Notes: generated by a model not told the origin, from the sequence alone. DNA of 64,000 nucleotides from Variovorax paradoxus (GCF_029919115.1 NZ_CP123990.1:5668501-5732500); one strand, 5' to 3'; shown: positions 39,501 through 47,919, counted from the first letter of the stretch. Numbers and translations: made by a program.

Positions 39501-41141
39501 TCAGTGCTGCACGCCCAAGCCCAACTCATTCTCACCATACCCTGCCATCTGAGGTTTCCTTCCGCGCGAGCGATATTGAACGAATGCGAAAAGGATGTAT
39601 GGCCGTTGGTCCGTCAGGCACACATTGGCATGCGCGGCGGTATGGTGCGCGCACCGTTCCCATTTGAGATTTTTCTTGCCGCCAGTGACATCGGCGTATT
39701 GCGCTTACTTGCTCACTACAGCGGGTACTCGCGAGACTCCTTTAGGGACTTTCTGATAGGTGGCGAGCGAGAGGTTGGATCGCAACTGCGCGAAGCCGCG
39801 TCACGTGAGCCCACCCGCTTTTTGAGGTTTCTGCCTGCATATTGGTCTCTGATCGCGGATCGATTTTGCGATGACATCATGGAAGGTGTTTCCGCATATT
39901 TGGCTCATCGCTACGGTAATCTGCAAACCAACGCAGGATGGGCGCCGATTGAGGAGCCAGATGCTGCGGCCTTGGCGCATCAAGTTCTGGATGAGCTAGA
40001 AAGGCACCCGAGTCACTGGGGCGGCAATCGCGCTGCGTCAAGCGCGCTACAAGGTTGCGCGCCGGTTTTGCGGGATCAGCATGAAATTAGGCGGTTGGTG
40101 CGTTTGGCAATCGGATTCTCGATTCTGCGAGAAGAAAGCTCCATCAGTGGAGATTCAGTTGATCTAATCACAACCGGCATCAACATGGCGAAGGGGCATG
40201 TTGTAGAGGCTGTGATGATCATGGCCAATGAGCTCGAAAAGGAAGCCATCGCCTGGCCTGAACTTCTGGCGCCCACGCTATGCCGATTTGCAGCGGATGA
40301 TCATCCTGCGATCCGGGCTCTGCTGCTGAGACGACTTCCATTTTTGCAGAGCTCGCAGCCCGAGCTGGGTTGGACATTATTTGACTTGGCTATGCAGGGA
40401 GACCCAACTGGCCTTTGGACACACGCTGAGCCGTGTCTGTACTACAACTATCACCAACGGTTTGACGTCGTCGCTCCTCGGTTGGAGTGCATCTACCGCG
40501 ATGGCAGTGGCAAGGACCTTAAGACCTGGGGGCGGATCTCTGCACTGGCAGCCTTCTCGATGAAGGTTGATTTTTCGGTATTTCTTGCCCACCTAACATC
40601 GAGGGAAGACGTCGACGGCTGGAGTGGTGCAGCAAGCGTCTGGACGCATCCCGAAAATGTGCAGCAGCATCGCGAACAATGCTTAACAGGGCTTGAATTT
40701 GGACTGGATCAGAAAAGGGAATGTGCTTCAGCCGTCGCGCGAAAATTTGCAAACCTTTTTCGAGATACCTCGCCCCCGGTTTGCTTGCCTGCGGCATTGA
40801 TAGAGCGCTACTTCGCCGTTCTTGAGACCGACGAAGAGGTTGCACGAGGGGGTGTTTATGGATTTGATGCCTGGCTGAACGCGACTTCGATCATCGATCC
40901 GCTGAATGCGCTGGCTGCGACCGAAGGCTATTTGAATTTTGTGCGACGGACTAAGACGAGTCTGTACGACCTCAACAACGACCTGACGCAGCTTATGACG
41001 CGGCTTTTTGCGCAAGCAGAAGAGCAAGAAGAATCTGACGATGGCGCAATGCTCCAGCGCGTGGTTGTTGTCCAGGATGCGCTGCTTGCTTTGGGCGTCA
41101 ACGGAATGAATGAATGGCTCAAGGCCGCAGAGAGAACATAG
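36567..41141 (+). CDS. Giant nuclease-NTPase of STAND/Avs-like architecture (candidate anti-phage defence)
   Basis: 1524 residues. The N-terminal about 110 residues look like a Cap4/DUF4297-type PD-(D/E)xK nuclease: GDGYQTLVAF, Glu36 in WLEIDS, Asp45-Asp46 in LVDDVVVGK, and the Q60-C-K62 catalytic motif in CCQCKKN, then VRFYSRSPFGEL. After a linker comes a P-loop NTPase: Walker A GLPGSGKT at 285-292, Walker B VVVVIDSLD at 353-361, and TACRDFDRH with a sensor Arg at 395. About 1000 residues of helical repeats follow, without enzymatic motifs, as in the sensor arms of STAND proteins. The model is sensing of an invader, oligomerisation and DNA cleavage. Its DNA is visibly less GC-rich than its neighbours, indicating recent transfer. 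No transmembrane segments. Confidence 0.8.
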   Translation: MSTSGIQSNRGDGYQTLVAFGLALTVLSDPDHEWLEIDSVTCLVDDVVVGKADGTKICCQCKKNQKNFKSWAVTDLADELKKASKLLVTDPKAVVRFYSRSPFGELAALAEYSASFFDESAYQANLGAAHRATDEKLNDLLAEQTGGLSAYEFLRRITFVTSEDLSRMQALLRERLSHLATNPSAAYDALWSRLDHLGMRLEGDVHSKAAQHRLTKEDLRAVLAEAGSMLSPPLDIAKARASFKSTSAIGRAWRRDIGNERIPSPAVGELLQAIDKRARSVLLTGLPGSGKTCAMLDLQEELERRAQTRIDLMPLFVQSREFADMATAQDRQAQGLSEHWVEEAARMAEDAHVVVVIDSLDVLSIAREHSILTYFLAQIDRLLLVRNVTVVTACRDFDRHYDRRIALREWDAEIKCRPLDWNNEIAPLLAKHDIDASITDKSTRELICNPRELALFVELAKRDGSFNVVTSQALAKRYLVSIVQGNSSLGDIAMRAIESIAAEMLDLRSLSIPSERFAAPQGIRRALLSHNVLHETTDGKLAFGHQTLLDVLVVSGAMRAGMTLSDFIRGLPSVPFVRPSIRSFIAQLAIGDRKELRGQLRTVLSGSSAFHIRRLVAETYAEHLPQDEDWPLIRDLRNHHRDVFQVIYQQAVKAEWHSFWLRNLVPVLKDSRDAEGLTMHVHRVALWKNDDAAGVLTFWTEVLGLAWVDKVQIAWQLEAALSGVDQKHSALLAPVLLALLDLPRQEHGSLGRALARSVQAGGLDDAALWRYVVGAINEEDIHAYQFGKKLRCMPHDFGSSTSTFFPDRMQQSVDLLELAVASIEHWGAVRKMHFGVSLNSYSSGYLLHTSHNDVHSDTGNRYLTSERILFDAVEAAVVHHATSRSEWWQSNRERLCFSMEGSLRYFAILSCSAAVASNLDVIARMLTDRVFLESDLSHEVGALMHCAFLQLDCAAQDTVQTTVLALHQEKLDDSTVRASVLHAQAQLILTIPCHLRFPSARAILNECEKDVWPLVRQAHIGMRGGMVRAPFPFEIFLAASDIGVLRLLAHYSGYSRDSFRDFLIGGEREVGSQLREAASREPTRFLRFLPAYWSLIADRFCDDIMEGVSAYLAHRYGNLQTNAGWAPIEEPDAAALAHQVLDELERHPSHWGGNRAASSALQGCAPVLRDQHEIRRLVRLAIGFSILREESSISGDSVDLITTGINMAKGHVVEAVMIMANELEKEAIAWPELLAPTLCRFAADDHPAIRALLLRRLPFLQSSQPELGWTLFDLAMQGDPTGLWTHAEPCLYYNYHQRFDVVAPRLECIYRDGSGKDLKTWGRISALAAFSMKVDFSVFLAHLTSREDVDGWSGAASVWTHPENVQQHREQCLTGLEFGLDQKRECASAVARKFANLFRDTSPPVCLPAALIERYFAVLETDEEVARGGVYGFDAWLNATSIIDPLNALAATEGYLNFVRRTKTSLYDLNNDLTQLMTRLFAQAEEQEESDDGAMLQRVVVVQDALLALGVNGMNEWLKAAERT

Positions 41142-41407
41142 ACCCCCGTAGGTGTCGCAATTGCTGGCTGTTGCAGAAGCGTCGGTCAGCCGCTGGCTAT
41201 CCCTCGGCGCGCGGTCGAGACCCCGCCCCGCCCCAGCACTAGATGTCTCGATTTCGACGGCTCTGTCGAGGGCGGCCTGCATGCGTGCTCAGCACGCGCG
41301 AGCAGGATCCACTAGGGGCTCAGCCCGCGTCGAAATGCGACGTGATTTGGATGTATTTGCCGTTCCCGTGGGCACCACGCGTGACGTCACGCGCCCAAGT
41401 CGGCAGT

Positions 41408-42250
41408 TCAGAGCTTGTCAATGACCTCAATGCTCGCGTCCTCGGTAGAGACTCGTCGGACCGAGCCCAACTCGGGGTCATAGAGCACAACGGCGTTGAA
41501 GGTGGCAAAAACCACTCGCCCGCGGTACTCGCTGCCGCCAGTCTTCTTTACGGTGACGCATGTGGTGGCTCGGATCTTTACGCCCTCTACTTTCTGCGTC
41601 GCCGGTTGCGCTTGCAGGCGCGCGTCGCGTGATCTCAAGGGCGTGCAGATCGCTGGACCGACCACCCAGTCATCGATGTGTGCAGTCCCGGCTTCATGGC
41701 CGGCGATGGGAATGATGCTTAGAAAACAGGAAAGCAGCACGAGTCCGACAAGGAGCGCGAACAACGTCAAAGGCACAGCGACGAATGGCATACCCAAGAT
41801 GAACAAAGGGATGCCGACGATGACAGCGACGCGCTTGTGCGCCAATGCAAACCCTCGTACCTGTTCCGCTGCATTGCTCAGCCCTCTCCAACGGCGCAGA
41901 AGAGGCGGCGCAGCGAGGGCCAGTCCACCGACCACCACGGCCAATGCTGCAATGGCGAGGCCGAGCTTCGTGGCCGGCCAGCTCATTTCCCAGATCCTCG
42001 CGTAGAACCCCCATTCCGACAATTGGCTCAGGTATTGCAGCATCCGAATCACCGCCCAACTGCCGAGCGTGAGAAGGTCCGATGTGGAGTTAAAGACGGC
42101 CGCGTGCGGAATGCTGAACTTGGTCTCGACCGAGAGCGCGACACCGTAGCCGAGCAATGCCAAGACGATGGCTGCGGCCGATGAAACCGAGAGGAAGACG
42201 GTCAGTGTTTTGGTGCTGAAAAATTTGCGGGCGACGGGAATGGCGGGCAT
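41408..42250 (-). CDS. Hypothetical membrane protein
   Basis: 280 residues, unrecognised. Hydrophobic segments lie at about residues 14-36 (LTVFLSVSSAAAIVLALLGYGV), 95-115 (LGLAIAALAVVVGGLALAA) and 138-182 (VAVIVGIPLFILGMPFVAVP and LFALLVGLVLLSCFLSIIPI). The C-terminal about 100 residues (VKIRATTCVTVKKTGGSEYRG, RVVFATFNAVVLYDPELGSV) form a soluble domain that may bind a ligand or nucleic acid. Its start codon is about 50 bp from the broken end of an IS21 fragment, so its original promoter may be lost. It is convergent with the NTPase gene and is a possible partner by proximity only. Confidence 0.6.
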   Translation of the reverse strand: MPAIPVARKFFSTKTLTVFLSVSSAAAIVLALLGYGVALSVETKFSIPHAAVFNSTSDLLTLGSWAVIRMLQYLSQLSEWGFYARIWEMSWPATKLGLAIAALAVVVGGLALAAPPLLRRWRGLSNAAEQVRGFALAHKRVAVIVGIPLFILGMPFVAVPLTLFALLVGLVLLSCFLSIIPIAGHEAGTAHIDDWVVGPAICTPLRSRDARLQAQPATQKVEGVKIRATTCVTVKKTGGSEYRGRVVFATFNAVVLYDPELGSVRRVSTEDASIEVIDKL

Positions 42251-42302
42251 TGGCAGCTTTCAGGAATTGGCACGAAGATAACCGGCCCCCAAAAGAAATG
42301 GG

Positions 42303-42726
42303 CGCCCACGACCATGGCTTCGACGCTCCAGTCGAACTGGAAGGCCTCGCCCAACTCGAAGCTCATCGGAACGAACGCCTTGGCCGGACTGGCTGCGGAC
42401 TCCACCCGCCAGCGCCGGATGTAGTCGGTGACGGCGCTGTAGCCGCCGCGGTAGCCCTGGGCCTGTATCTGGGCAAACAGGGCACGGCCACTGCGCCGTC
42501 CCTGCTTGGGGCGATGGCTGTCGGTTGTGAGCGCTTGATGCAGGGCCGGCTCGAACGCCGTGAGCTTGCCGTCGAGCTTCACCCGCTCGTACTTCGGCAC
42601 AACATCGCTGGGCGCCTTGAGCCACTTCTTGACCGTGTTGCGCGACAGGCCTGTGCGCTTTGCGATCTCGCTGAGAGAGAGTTGGTCGCGCAGCCTCATG
42701 CGCCTGACCTTGCCAATCATGTCCAT
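42303..42726 (-). pseudogene. istA: IS21-family istA, 3'-truncated
   Basis: The frame starts with MDMIGKVRRMRLRDQLSLSEIAKRTGLSR.. (HTH), continues through KLDGKLTAFEPALHQAL, RSGRALFAQIQAQGYRGGYS and into the catalytic domain as far as FQFDWSVEAMVVGAH, where the first catalytic Asp is retained. IS21 similarity stops near 42303; the frame stays open to 42202 in unrelated sequence. The other catalytic residues and istB are missing, so it is inactive. Confidence 0.85.
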
Positions 42727-42778
42727 GGTGATCACCTTGAATCCCCTGCTGAAATTCTCAGCAGGTCAGTGGAACACC

Positions 42779-42834
42779 CTGGTCAATATTGGATTGGCAC
42801 TTTGCGGTTTAGCTGGTCAAGATTGCATCGGCAC
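42779..42834. repeat. IS21-family terminal transposase-binding repeats
   Basis: Two directly repeated 22-bp elements, CTGGTCAATATTGGATTGGC and CTGGTCAAGATTGCATCGGC, each followed by AC, lie upstream of the istA fragment. They are the repeated end sites typical of IS21 elements. This marks the surviving end of the element near 42838. Confidence 0.7.
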
Positions 42835-42841
42835 TAACAGG

Positions 42842-43479
42842 CGGCTCATGCATTGCTGTTACCGAAGGCGCCGAGACGGCGCCAGTCCAGCCGGCCCCAT
42901 GAGGGCAAGGTGGCCGTCGCGCACAGCGACATGCGCTGGTGCTCGGACGGCTTCGAGATCAAGTGTGATTCGGGGCAGACCGTGACGGCGACCTTCACGA
43001 AGGATTGCTGTGATCGCGAGATCCTGGCCTATCGGGCATGGGAGGGCAAAGGGCTGCCGGGCGAGCCGGTGCGCGAAATGCTCATCGAGGCCGTGGAGAA
43101 GCGCTTCGGCGGCGTCGAGGGTGTTCCCAGTACCCACACCTTGGAGTTTCTCTCGGACAACGGGGGCGCCTACATCGCGGCCGAGACCCGGCAGATCGCT
43201 CGACAACTGGGCCTGAGCCCGGTCAACACGCCCGTGTGTAGCCCCCAGAGCAACGGCATGGCCGAGAGCTTCGTGAACACGTTCAAGCGCGACTACGTCA
43301 GCCGCATGGACCTTACCGATGCGAGAACGGTAATGGCGCAGATGGCCGCAGCCTTCGAGCACTTCAATGAGGTGCATCTGCACTCGGCATTGAAGATGAA
43401 ATCACCCAGGGAGTTCAGGCAGCATCGCGCTGCCCAACAGCGTCTGGCTCACATCGAGCGGGCGCTACATTGCGAATAG
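42842..43479 (+). pseudogene. IS3-family (IS2-group) transposase OrfB, 5'-truncated
   Basis: The C-terminal two thirds of an IS3-family DDE transposase: VAHSDMRWCSDGFEIKCDSG, then LEFLSDNGGAYIAAETRQIA (second catalytic Asp), SPQSNGMAESFVNTFKRDYV (catalytic Glu) and HLHSALKMKSPREF. The N-terminal part and OrfA are missing where the IS21 end abuts. A right-end-like sequence (CCTGAAATACGGGGGCAAGA) follows near 43489-43508. Confidence 0.8.
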
Positions 43480-43569
43480 CCCGTGTCCTGAAATACGGGG
43501 GCAAGATCAGACCGGTTCTGGCCGTCAACCGCCTGTCGGCCCGGAAATCTGTGATCGCGCGGCTTCCTG

Positions 43570-44859
43570 TCATAGCAGCTCGTTGAACGCGTAGAACACG
43601 TTGTCCTTGCAGCGATGCCATAGGCCGCGGTGCGCCCACGCGTCGGCCTGCAGCTCGATGCAGTCGCGCGTGTCGCGCTCGAAGATGGCGTCCAGTTGCG
43701 CGGCCAGCGCGTCGTCGCGCAGGCCGAGCGTGATTTCGTCGTTGGTTTCGAAAGAGCGGTCGTCGAAATTGCTCGAACCGATGGCGCACCACGCGCCGTC
43801 CACCGTCATCACCTTCTGGTGCAGCAGGCACTTCTGGTACTCGAAGATGCGCACGCCGCCGGCGAGCAGCAGGTGGAAGTTGCGGTGCGCGGCGTGCTGC
43901 ACCATGGGCATGTCGGAAGCTTCGGCCGACGGCACCATCACACGCACGTCGACGCCGCGCTTCGCCGCCTTGCACAGCGCATCAATCGCCTCGCTGTCGG
44001 GCAGAAAGTATGGGTTCTGGATGCGGATGCGCTGGCGTGCGATGCACACCACCAAGTGGTGCAAGATCTTCACCGCCGGCGGCGAACCTTCCGGCTTGAT
44101 GCTCGCGACGTGCACGGCCACGTCGCCCATGCGGTTGAGCGGCGGGAACACCGCGTCGCCGACAAATAGCTCGCCAGTGTCTTCCACCCAGTTCTCGCTG
44201 AAGGCGGCCTGCACCGCATGCACGATCGGCCCCCGCAGGCGCACGCCGAGGTCGCGCACGTTGTCGCATTCCCGCCCTTCACCGAGCCAGCCGTCGACGA
44301 TGCAGTGGCCGCCGACCAGGGCGACTTTGCCGTCGACCACCACCAGTTTGCGGTGGTCGCGGTCGTTGAAGACACCGATGTTGCGCACGTGGCGCGGGTG
44401 ATGCATCTCGAGCAGGCAGCCGGCCTCCCGCAGTCGGCGCGACGCGGCCTCGCCCATCTTCTTGCCGCCGTCGGCGTCGACCAGCACGCGCACCGGCACG
44501 CCGGCGCGCCGGCGTTCCACGAGCGCATCGACCAGGTGCGTGCCGAGCACGCCGTCCTTCCACAGAAAGGTCTCGAAGTGCACCGAGCAGGCGGCCGCAC
44601 GGATCTCCTCGAACATGGCATCGAAGAAGGCGCCGTTCTCAAGCAGCTCGACGGCGTTGCCTTCGTAGATGGTGCCCTGCGTCAGGCCCGAGAGCGAGGG
44701 CAGCAGCTCGGTGATCGGCGCTTCGCAGTCGATGACGAGCCGCGGGTCGCGATGGCGGCGGATCGACCAGATGACGAGGCCCAGCACGACGATCAGCAGC
44801 GCGAACACGAAGGCAAGCGCCGAAGGCCAGGACAGTGTTGCAAGGAAACCATCGCTCAT
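43570..44859 (-). CDS. Cardiolipin synthase/phospholipase D family protein (first copy)
   Basis: 429 residues. An N-terminal membrane anchor (about 11-35, LAFVFALLIVVLGLVIWSI) is followed by two HKD half-sites: HRKLVVVDGKVALVGG and HQKVMTVDGAWCAIGSSNFDDRSF. Both His-x-Lys motifs are complete, so the enzyme should be active, condensing phosphatidylglycerol units or exchanging phospholipid headgroups at the inner membrane. Related to the second copy at 51-52 kb by architecture but clearly diverged. It directly follows the IS3 remnant, so its downstream end was probably shaped by transposition. Confidence 0.88.
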   Translation of the reverse strand: MSDGFLATLSWPSALAFVFALLIVVLGLVIWSIRRHRDPRLVIDCEAPITELLPSLSGLTQGTIYEGNAVELLENGAFFDAMFEEIRAAACSVHFETFLWKDGVLGTHLVDALVERRRAGVPVRVLVDADGGKKMGEAASRRLREAGCLLEMHHPRHVRNIGVFNDRDHRKLVVVDGKVALVGGHCIVDGWLGEGRECDNVRDLGVRLRGPIVHAVQAAFSENWVEDTGELFVGDAVFPPLNRMGDVAVHVASIKPEGSPPAVKILHHLVVCIARQRIRIQNPYFLPDSEAIDALCKAAKRGVDVRVMVPSAEASDMPMVQHAAHRNFHLLLAGGVRIFEYQKCLLHQKVMTVDGAWCAIGSSNFDDRSFETNDEITLGLRDDALAAQLDAIFERDTRDCIELQADAWAHRGLWHRCKDNVFYAFNELL

Positions 44860-45040
44860 GACGGTCGATTCTCTGTCATGCGCCCAACGCCCATCTGTGC
44901 CCGATTGACCATAGCCGCCGGTTTGTGTGCGCGCGCTTCAGGTCAAGCCACCTCGACTCCGAACGGAATCGTTGTGCGCGGCCTCGAGCGGCTGCTAAGC
45001 CGCGAATTCTGCGGAGTGGCCGACCGGCCGCTTTTGGCCG

Positions 45041-45373
45041 TTAGCCGGCGGGGTTCTTACGAAGCAGCGCCCTGTCTGTCTCCGGCGTCGATGGTACGAA
45101 GCACTGCAGCTTTCCGTCCCGCCCGTCCAGATACAGCCTTCCGCAAGCTTCGCACTGCCACATTGACCGCAGACCGTCCCCCCAAAAAATGTCTCGCGCC
45201 TTCATTGAAGCAGCATCACCTGTCAGCTGGCCTGCGGCCGCTGCACCAATGACATGGTCGTCGAGCGCATCCCACTTCGCACACCAACCTTGATCACTCG
45301 TAAAGCGAGCCTTGTTCGGAATGTCGTCGGTCCCGTCGTAGATTGTCGAGCCGCAGTGGCAAGCAATTTTCAT
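45041..45373 (-). CDS. Hypothetical zinc-ribbon-like protein
   Basis: 110 residues. It contains an N-terminal C-H-C-G (KIACHCGSTIYDG) and a C-terminal CEACGRLYLDG, likely one zinc site. The middle (WCAKWDALDDHVIGAAAAGQ, RDIFWGDGLRSMWQC) has no assignment. The layout resembles small immunity-type proteins from polymorphic toxin loci, but no toxin is adjacent; that idea is speculation. Confidence 0.6.
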   Translation of the reverse strand: MKIACHCGSTIYDGTDDIPNKARFTSDQGWCAKWDALDDHVIGAAAAGQLTGDAASMKARDIFWGDGLRSMWQCEACGRLYLDGRDGKLQCFVPSTPETDRALLRKNPAG

Positions 45374-45449
45374 GAATCCAAATCCCTTTGCACGCGAACT
45401 CTACTGCTTAACCGATCGTCTGCTTGCGGCCGAACCTAGCCGGTTGCTA

Positions 45450-46088
45450 CTAGGTGAGCCAAAAGCCTGCTTCGGCCAAATTCGCCTTTCTGCACGCCGG
45501 GCAGCATAGGGCCGAAGGGGCAGTGCGCAGCAACGTTCCGAGGCTACCGCACGCCATACAGCGCATCGCAGAGACGTCGGCCGGCACCGGCTCGTCCGTC
45601 TCTAGCCATGGGAGCACCACATCACCATGTTGAGGTCGAGCGTGATAGGCGATACGGTCAGATTGTGGCGGACCGAAGAGTGGGTTTCGCTCACGGCCAA
45701 TGGTCTCCTGATGAGACTGGATTTCGATCTTTTCAAGATCTTCTACGATCTGGAGGGCTTGCCCAGCAGAGGTGGATTCGACCAGCGTGAACGGCGCATT
45801 CCTCGCAATCGCTAGCGCTTCCGGTAGCGTCGCCTTTGGTTTGCGAAACTTCTGAATTCGCACCACGACTCGATCAAGTGCGCCTAGCGGGCAAGAATCA
45901 ACAACGACCTTCTGGATGTCAATGTACTCTGGACCGGAGCCACGTATCCCATGCTTGATCGCATGTTGCGTCCCACACGCTCCACAGGGAACGAGGCTTC
46001 TACCGCTGAAACCGTCTTTTGGACTGGTGAAATAGCCACCGATGGAGACCCTTAGGTCGCAGCTCGGACATTTCAGATCGGTTGGCAT
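45450..46088 (-). CDS. Hypothetical protein with two zinc-ribbon motifs
   Basis: 212 residues from ATG 46088 (MPTDLKCPSCDLRVSIGGYF). The N-terminus carries CPSC and CGACG (four Cys, zinc ribbon); the C-terminus carries CMACGSLG and CCPACRKAN. Between them is a mixed alpha/beta region (IDIQKVVVDSCPLGALDRVVVRIQ). Function unknown; possibly an RNA- or protein-binding adaptor. The frame continues upstream to 46175 but without recognisable sequence. Confidence 0.6.
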   Translation of the reverse strand: MPTDLKCPSCDLRVSIGGYFTSPKDGFSGRSLVPCGACGTQHAIKHGIRGSGPEYIDIQKVVVDSCPLGALDRVVVRIQKFRKPKATLPEALAIARNAPFTLVESTSAGQALQIVEDLEKIEIQSHQETIGRERNPLFGPPQSDRIAYHARPQHGDVVLPWLETDEPVPADVSAMRCMACGSLGTLLRTAPSALCCPACRKANLAEAGFWLT

Positions 46089-46171
46089 TTTCGGAAATGT
46101 GAAGGTTTGCTTTTTGAACGAGTTTTGCCGGCCCGATGAACGGCTGGTTGTGACCGGATTCTGTCCGACGC

Positions 46172-46642
46172 TCAAATCTCTTGTAGCTGCTCAGCAAACA
46201 CAATAAAACTGCTGCAACCTGCGGTGGACTCGATTCCCCAGGGCCGCGTCGTCGCAGCACGGACCACCAGGCGACCTTCCGAATCAAGCCATTCCAACTC
46301 AACCTCGCAAGCGATAACGCCAGGCGCGGGAAGCGACTCGATGTCGATCTCGGTCGCGCTCACGACGGGCTCCTTCTCCACGAAGCGGTGCTTCTGACCC
46401 ATCGCATCGATCAAGAGGCATTCCACGAAGGTCGGATAGCTGCCGCTTTTTTGCTCCTGCGAGAACTTGGGTCTCCGGCCCGCATAGCCCGCTGGCAAGT
46501 CGAGCTTCTGCCGGTATTCGTTGTACCAGCCCTTCAATGAATTCTTTGTTGGATAACCCAGCTGACGGATAGTGGGTCTGACGCGTTTCCCAAGCTTGAT
46601 GTAGAGCTCAACGGCTCGAATCCGATCTTCGTAGGAATACAT
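46172..46642 (-). pseudogene. IS3-family OrfA fragment fused to a hypothetical C-terminus
   Basis: 156 codons. The first about 65 (MYSYEDRIRAVELYIKLGKRV, RQLGYPTKNSLKGWYNEYR, AGRRPKFSQEQK) are an IS3/IS150-type OrfA HTH. At KSGSYPTF the sequence changes to TFVECLLIDAMGQKHRFVEK and EVELEWLDSEGRLVVRAATT, which resembles no transposase and is likely the surviving end of the host gene hit by the insertion. The IS end lies near 46650-46680. An in-frame hybrid could be expressed. Confidence 0.65.
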
Positions 46643-46718
46643 GAACTACCTCCTGGTAGTCCAAGTTTTTGTCCGCACCCCCTCGGGTCAGAGATCTGCG
46701 GAATTCAACACCGAAACC

Positions 46719-47084
46719 TTAACGCAGTTGCGACCGCCTGCTGCCAACTGCAAGTTTCGCCTCGTGGGAGGCCTGATTAGCTCGACGCTTTCTGCTTTGC
46801 TCACCCATGGATGGCTCGACGACGTATGTATTACCTTGCAATAAATCCGGAACCGTTGTTTTTAGCGCGAACGCAAGTGTGCCGAGAGTCCACAGTGATG
46901 GGTTGGCCAATCCTCGCTCGATGAGCGATATGTAAGTGCGATCAAGTTCGCAGTCAAAGGCGAGCTCGGCCTGAGATCTATCAGCTTTTATCCGGAGTTC
47001 TTTGAGGCGCTTGCCGAGTGCGATCGACACGGGCTCTCTGCGCGTCAGAGCCTGCTGTTTCGATCTCTTGGCGGGAGTGGGCAT
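46719..47084 (-). CDS. XRE-family transcriptional regulator
   Basis: 121 residues with one lambda-repressor-type HTH at about residues 25-80: LGKRLKELRIKADRSQAELA, then CELDRTYISLIERGLANPSL and LGTLAFALKTTVPDLL. The C-terminal 40 residues are basic. It is divergent from the XRE-cupin gene and near the restriction-modification genes, where small XRE proteins often act as controller proteins; that role is plausible but unproven. Confidence 0.85.
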   Translation of the reverse strand: MPTPAKRSKQQALTRREPVSIALGKRLKELRIKADRSQAELAFDCELDRTYISLIERGLANPSLWTLGTLAFALKTTVPDLLQGNTYVVEPSMGEQSRKRRANQASHEAKLAVGSRRSQLR

Positions 47085-47104
47085 ACCCGCAGACGATCCT
47101 TCTT

Positions 47105-47137
47105 TGCAGTGCTAGAATCGACGGTGTATACACTGCA
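47105..47137. promoter_or_regulatory. Nested palindromic operator between divergent regulators
   Basis: TGCAGTG (47105-47111) and CACTGCA (47131-47137) form an inverted repeat, and the 10-bp palindrome GTGTATACAC (47124-47133) overlaps its right arm. It lies in the 66-bp gap between the two XRE genes, suggesting a shared operator. Confidence 0.45.
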
Positions 47138-47150
47138 TAGAAGACCTGTC

Positions 47151-47819
47151 ATGGGCATCTATCAAGCTTCGCCGTTACCGAGCGCGCGACCAGTACGAGT
47201 CCCTGCTTCCGCATTGCCGGCACAAGCACGCCGGCCAACGCCAGTGGCACGCAGCCTGTCCGCGGCGCGCATCGGCACGCAGGTGAGAGCGCTGCGCGTG
47301 GCGGCTGATGTATCCGGTGGAGCGCTGGCGAAGGCCTCGGGGATTTCTGCTTCGATGCTCTCGCGCATCGAGCGCGGGCTGGTCTCACCGTCGGTGGAGA
47401 CTTTGGAACGGTTGGCGCAGGGTCTGCATGTGCCTGTCTCGCGCTTCTTCAGCGATCAAGCGCGGCGCACGGACTTCTGCCATGTGCGTGCGGGGCAGGG
47501 CGTTGTTGTCGATCGTGTCGGCGCGGTTTCCGACTACCGCTACGAACTGCTGGGGCACCTCTTGTCGGGCAACCTGTTCGTCGAGCCCTACCTGGTCACG
47601 TTGCTACCCGGTGCCGATCCTTACGTGACCTTCCAGCATCCGGGCCTCAAGTTCCTGTACTTCCTGTCCGGGGAGGTCAGCTACCGCTACGGCGCCAAGT
47701 CGGTTGGGGTAGGGGCAGGGGACTCGCTGCTGTTCGAGGCAACCGCGCTCCATGGGATCGAGGAGATTCGGAACGGGCCGATTTCCTACCTGTCGGTGGT
47801 GTTCACGTTGCGCGAGTAA
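47151..47819 (+). CDS. XRE-cupin transcriptional regulator
   Basis: 222 residues. A 35-residue basic lead is followed by an HTH (IGTQVRALRVAADVSGGALA, then SMLSRIERGLVSPSVETLER) and a C-terminal cupin_2 sensor (YELLGHLLSGNLFVEPYLVT, FLYFLSGEVSYRYG, GDSLLFEATALHGIEEI). This is the SutR/PuuR-like design, with a small molecule binding the cupin. The ATG at 47151 was chosen; the frame is open to 47109. Confidence 0.88.
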   Translation: MGIYQASPLPSARPVRVPASALPAQARRPTPVARSLSAARIGTQVRALRVAADVSGGALAKASGISASMLSRIERGLVSPSVETLERLAQGLHVPVSRFFSDQARRTDFCHVRAGQGVVVDRVGAVSDYRYELLGHLLSGNLFVEPYLVTLLPGADPYVTFQHPGLKFLYFLSGEVSYRYGAKSVGVGAGDSLLFEATALHGIEEIRNGPISYLSVVFTLRE

Positions 47820-47919
47820 GGGGACGCGACGCGCTGGTCCAACGAGGTTGAATTGGGACGCTGGGCCGCTGGGCCGCTGGTCCGGTTCGACATCGGAGAT
47901 GGCCCGGGCTACATAGAAT

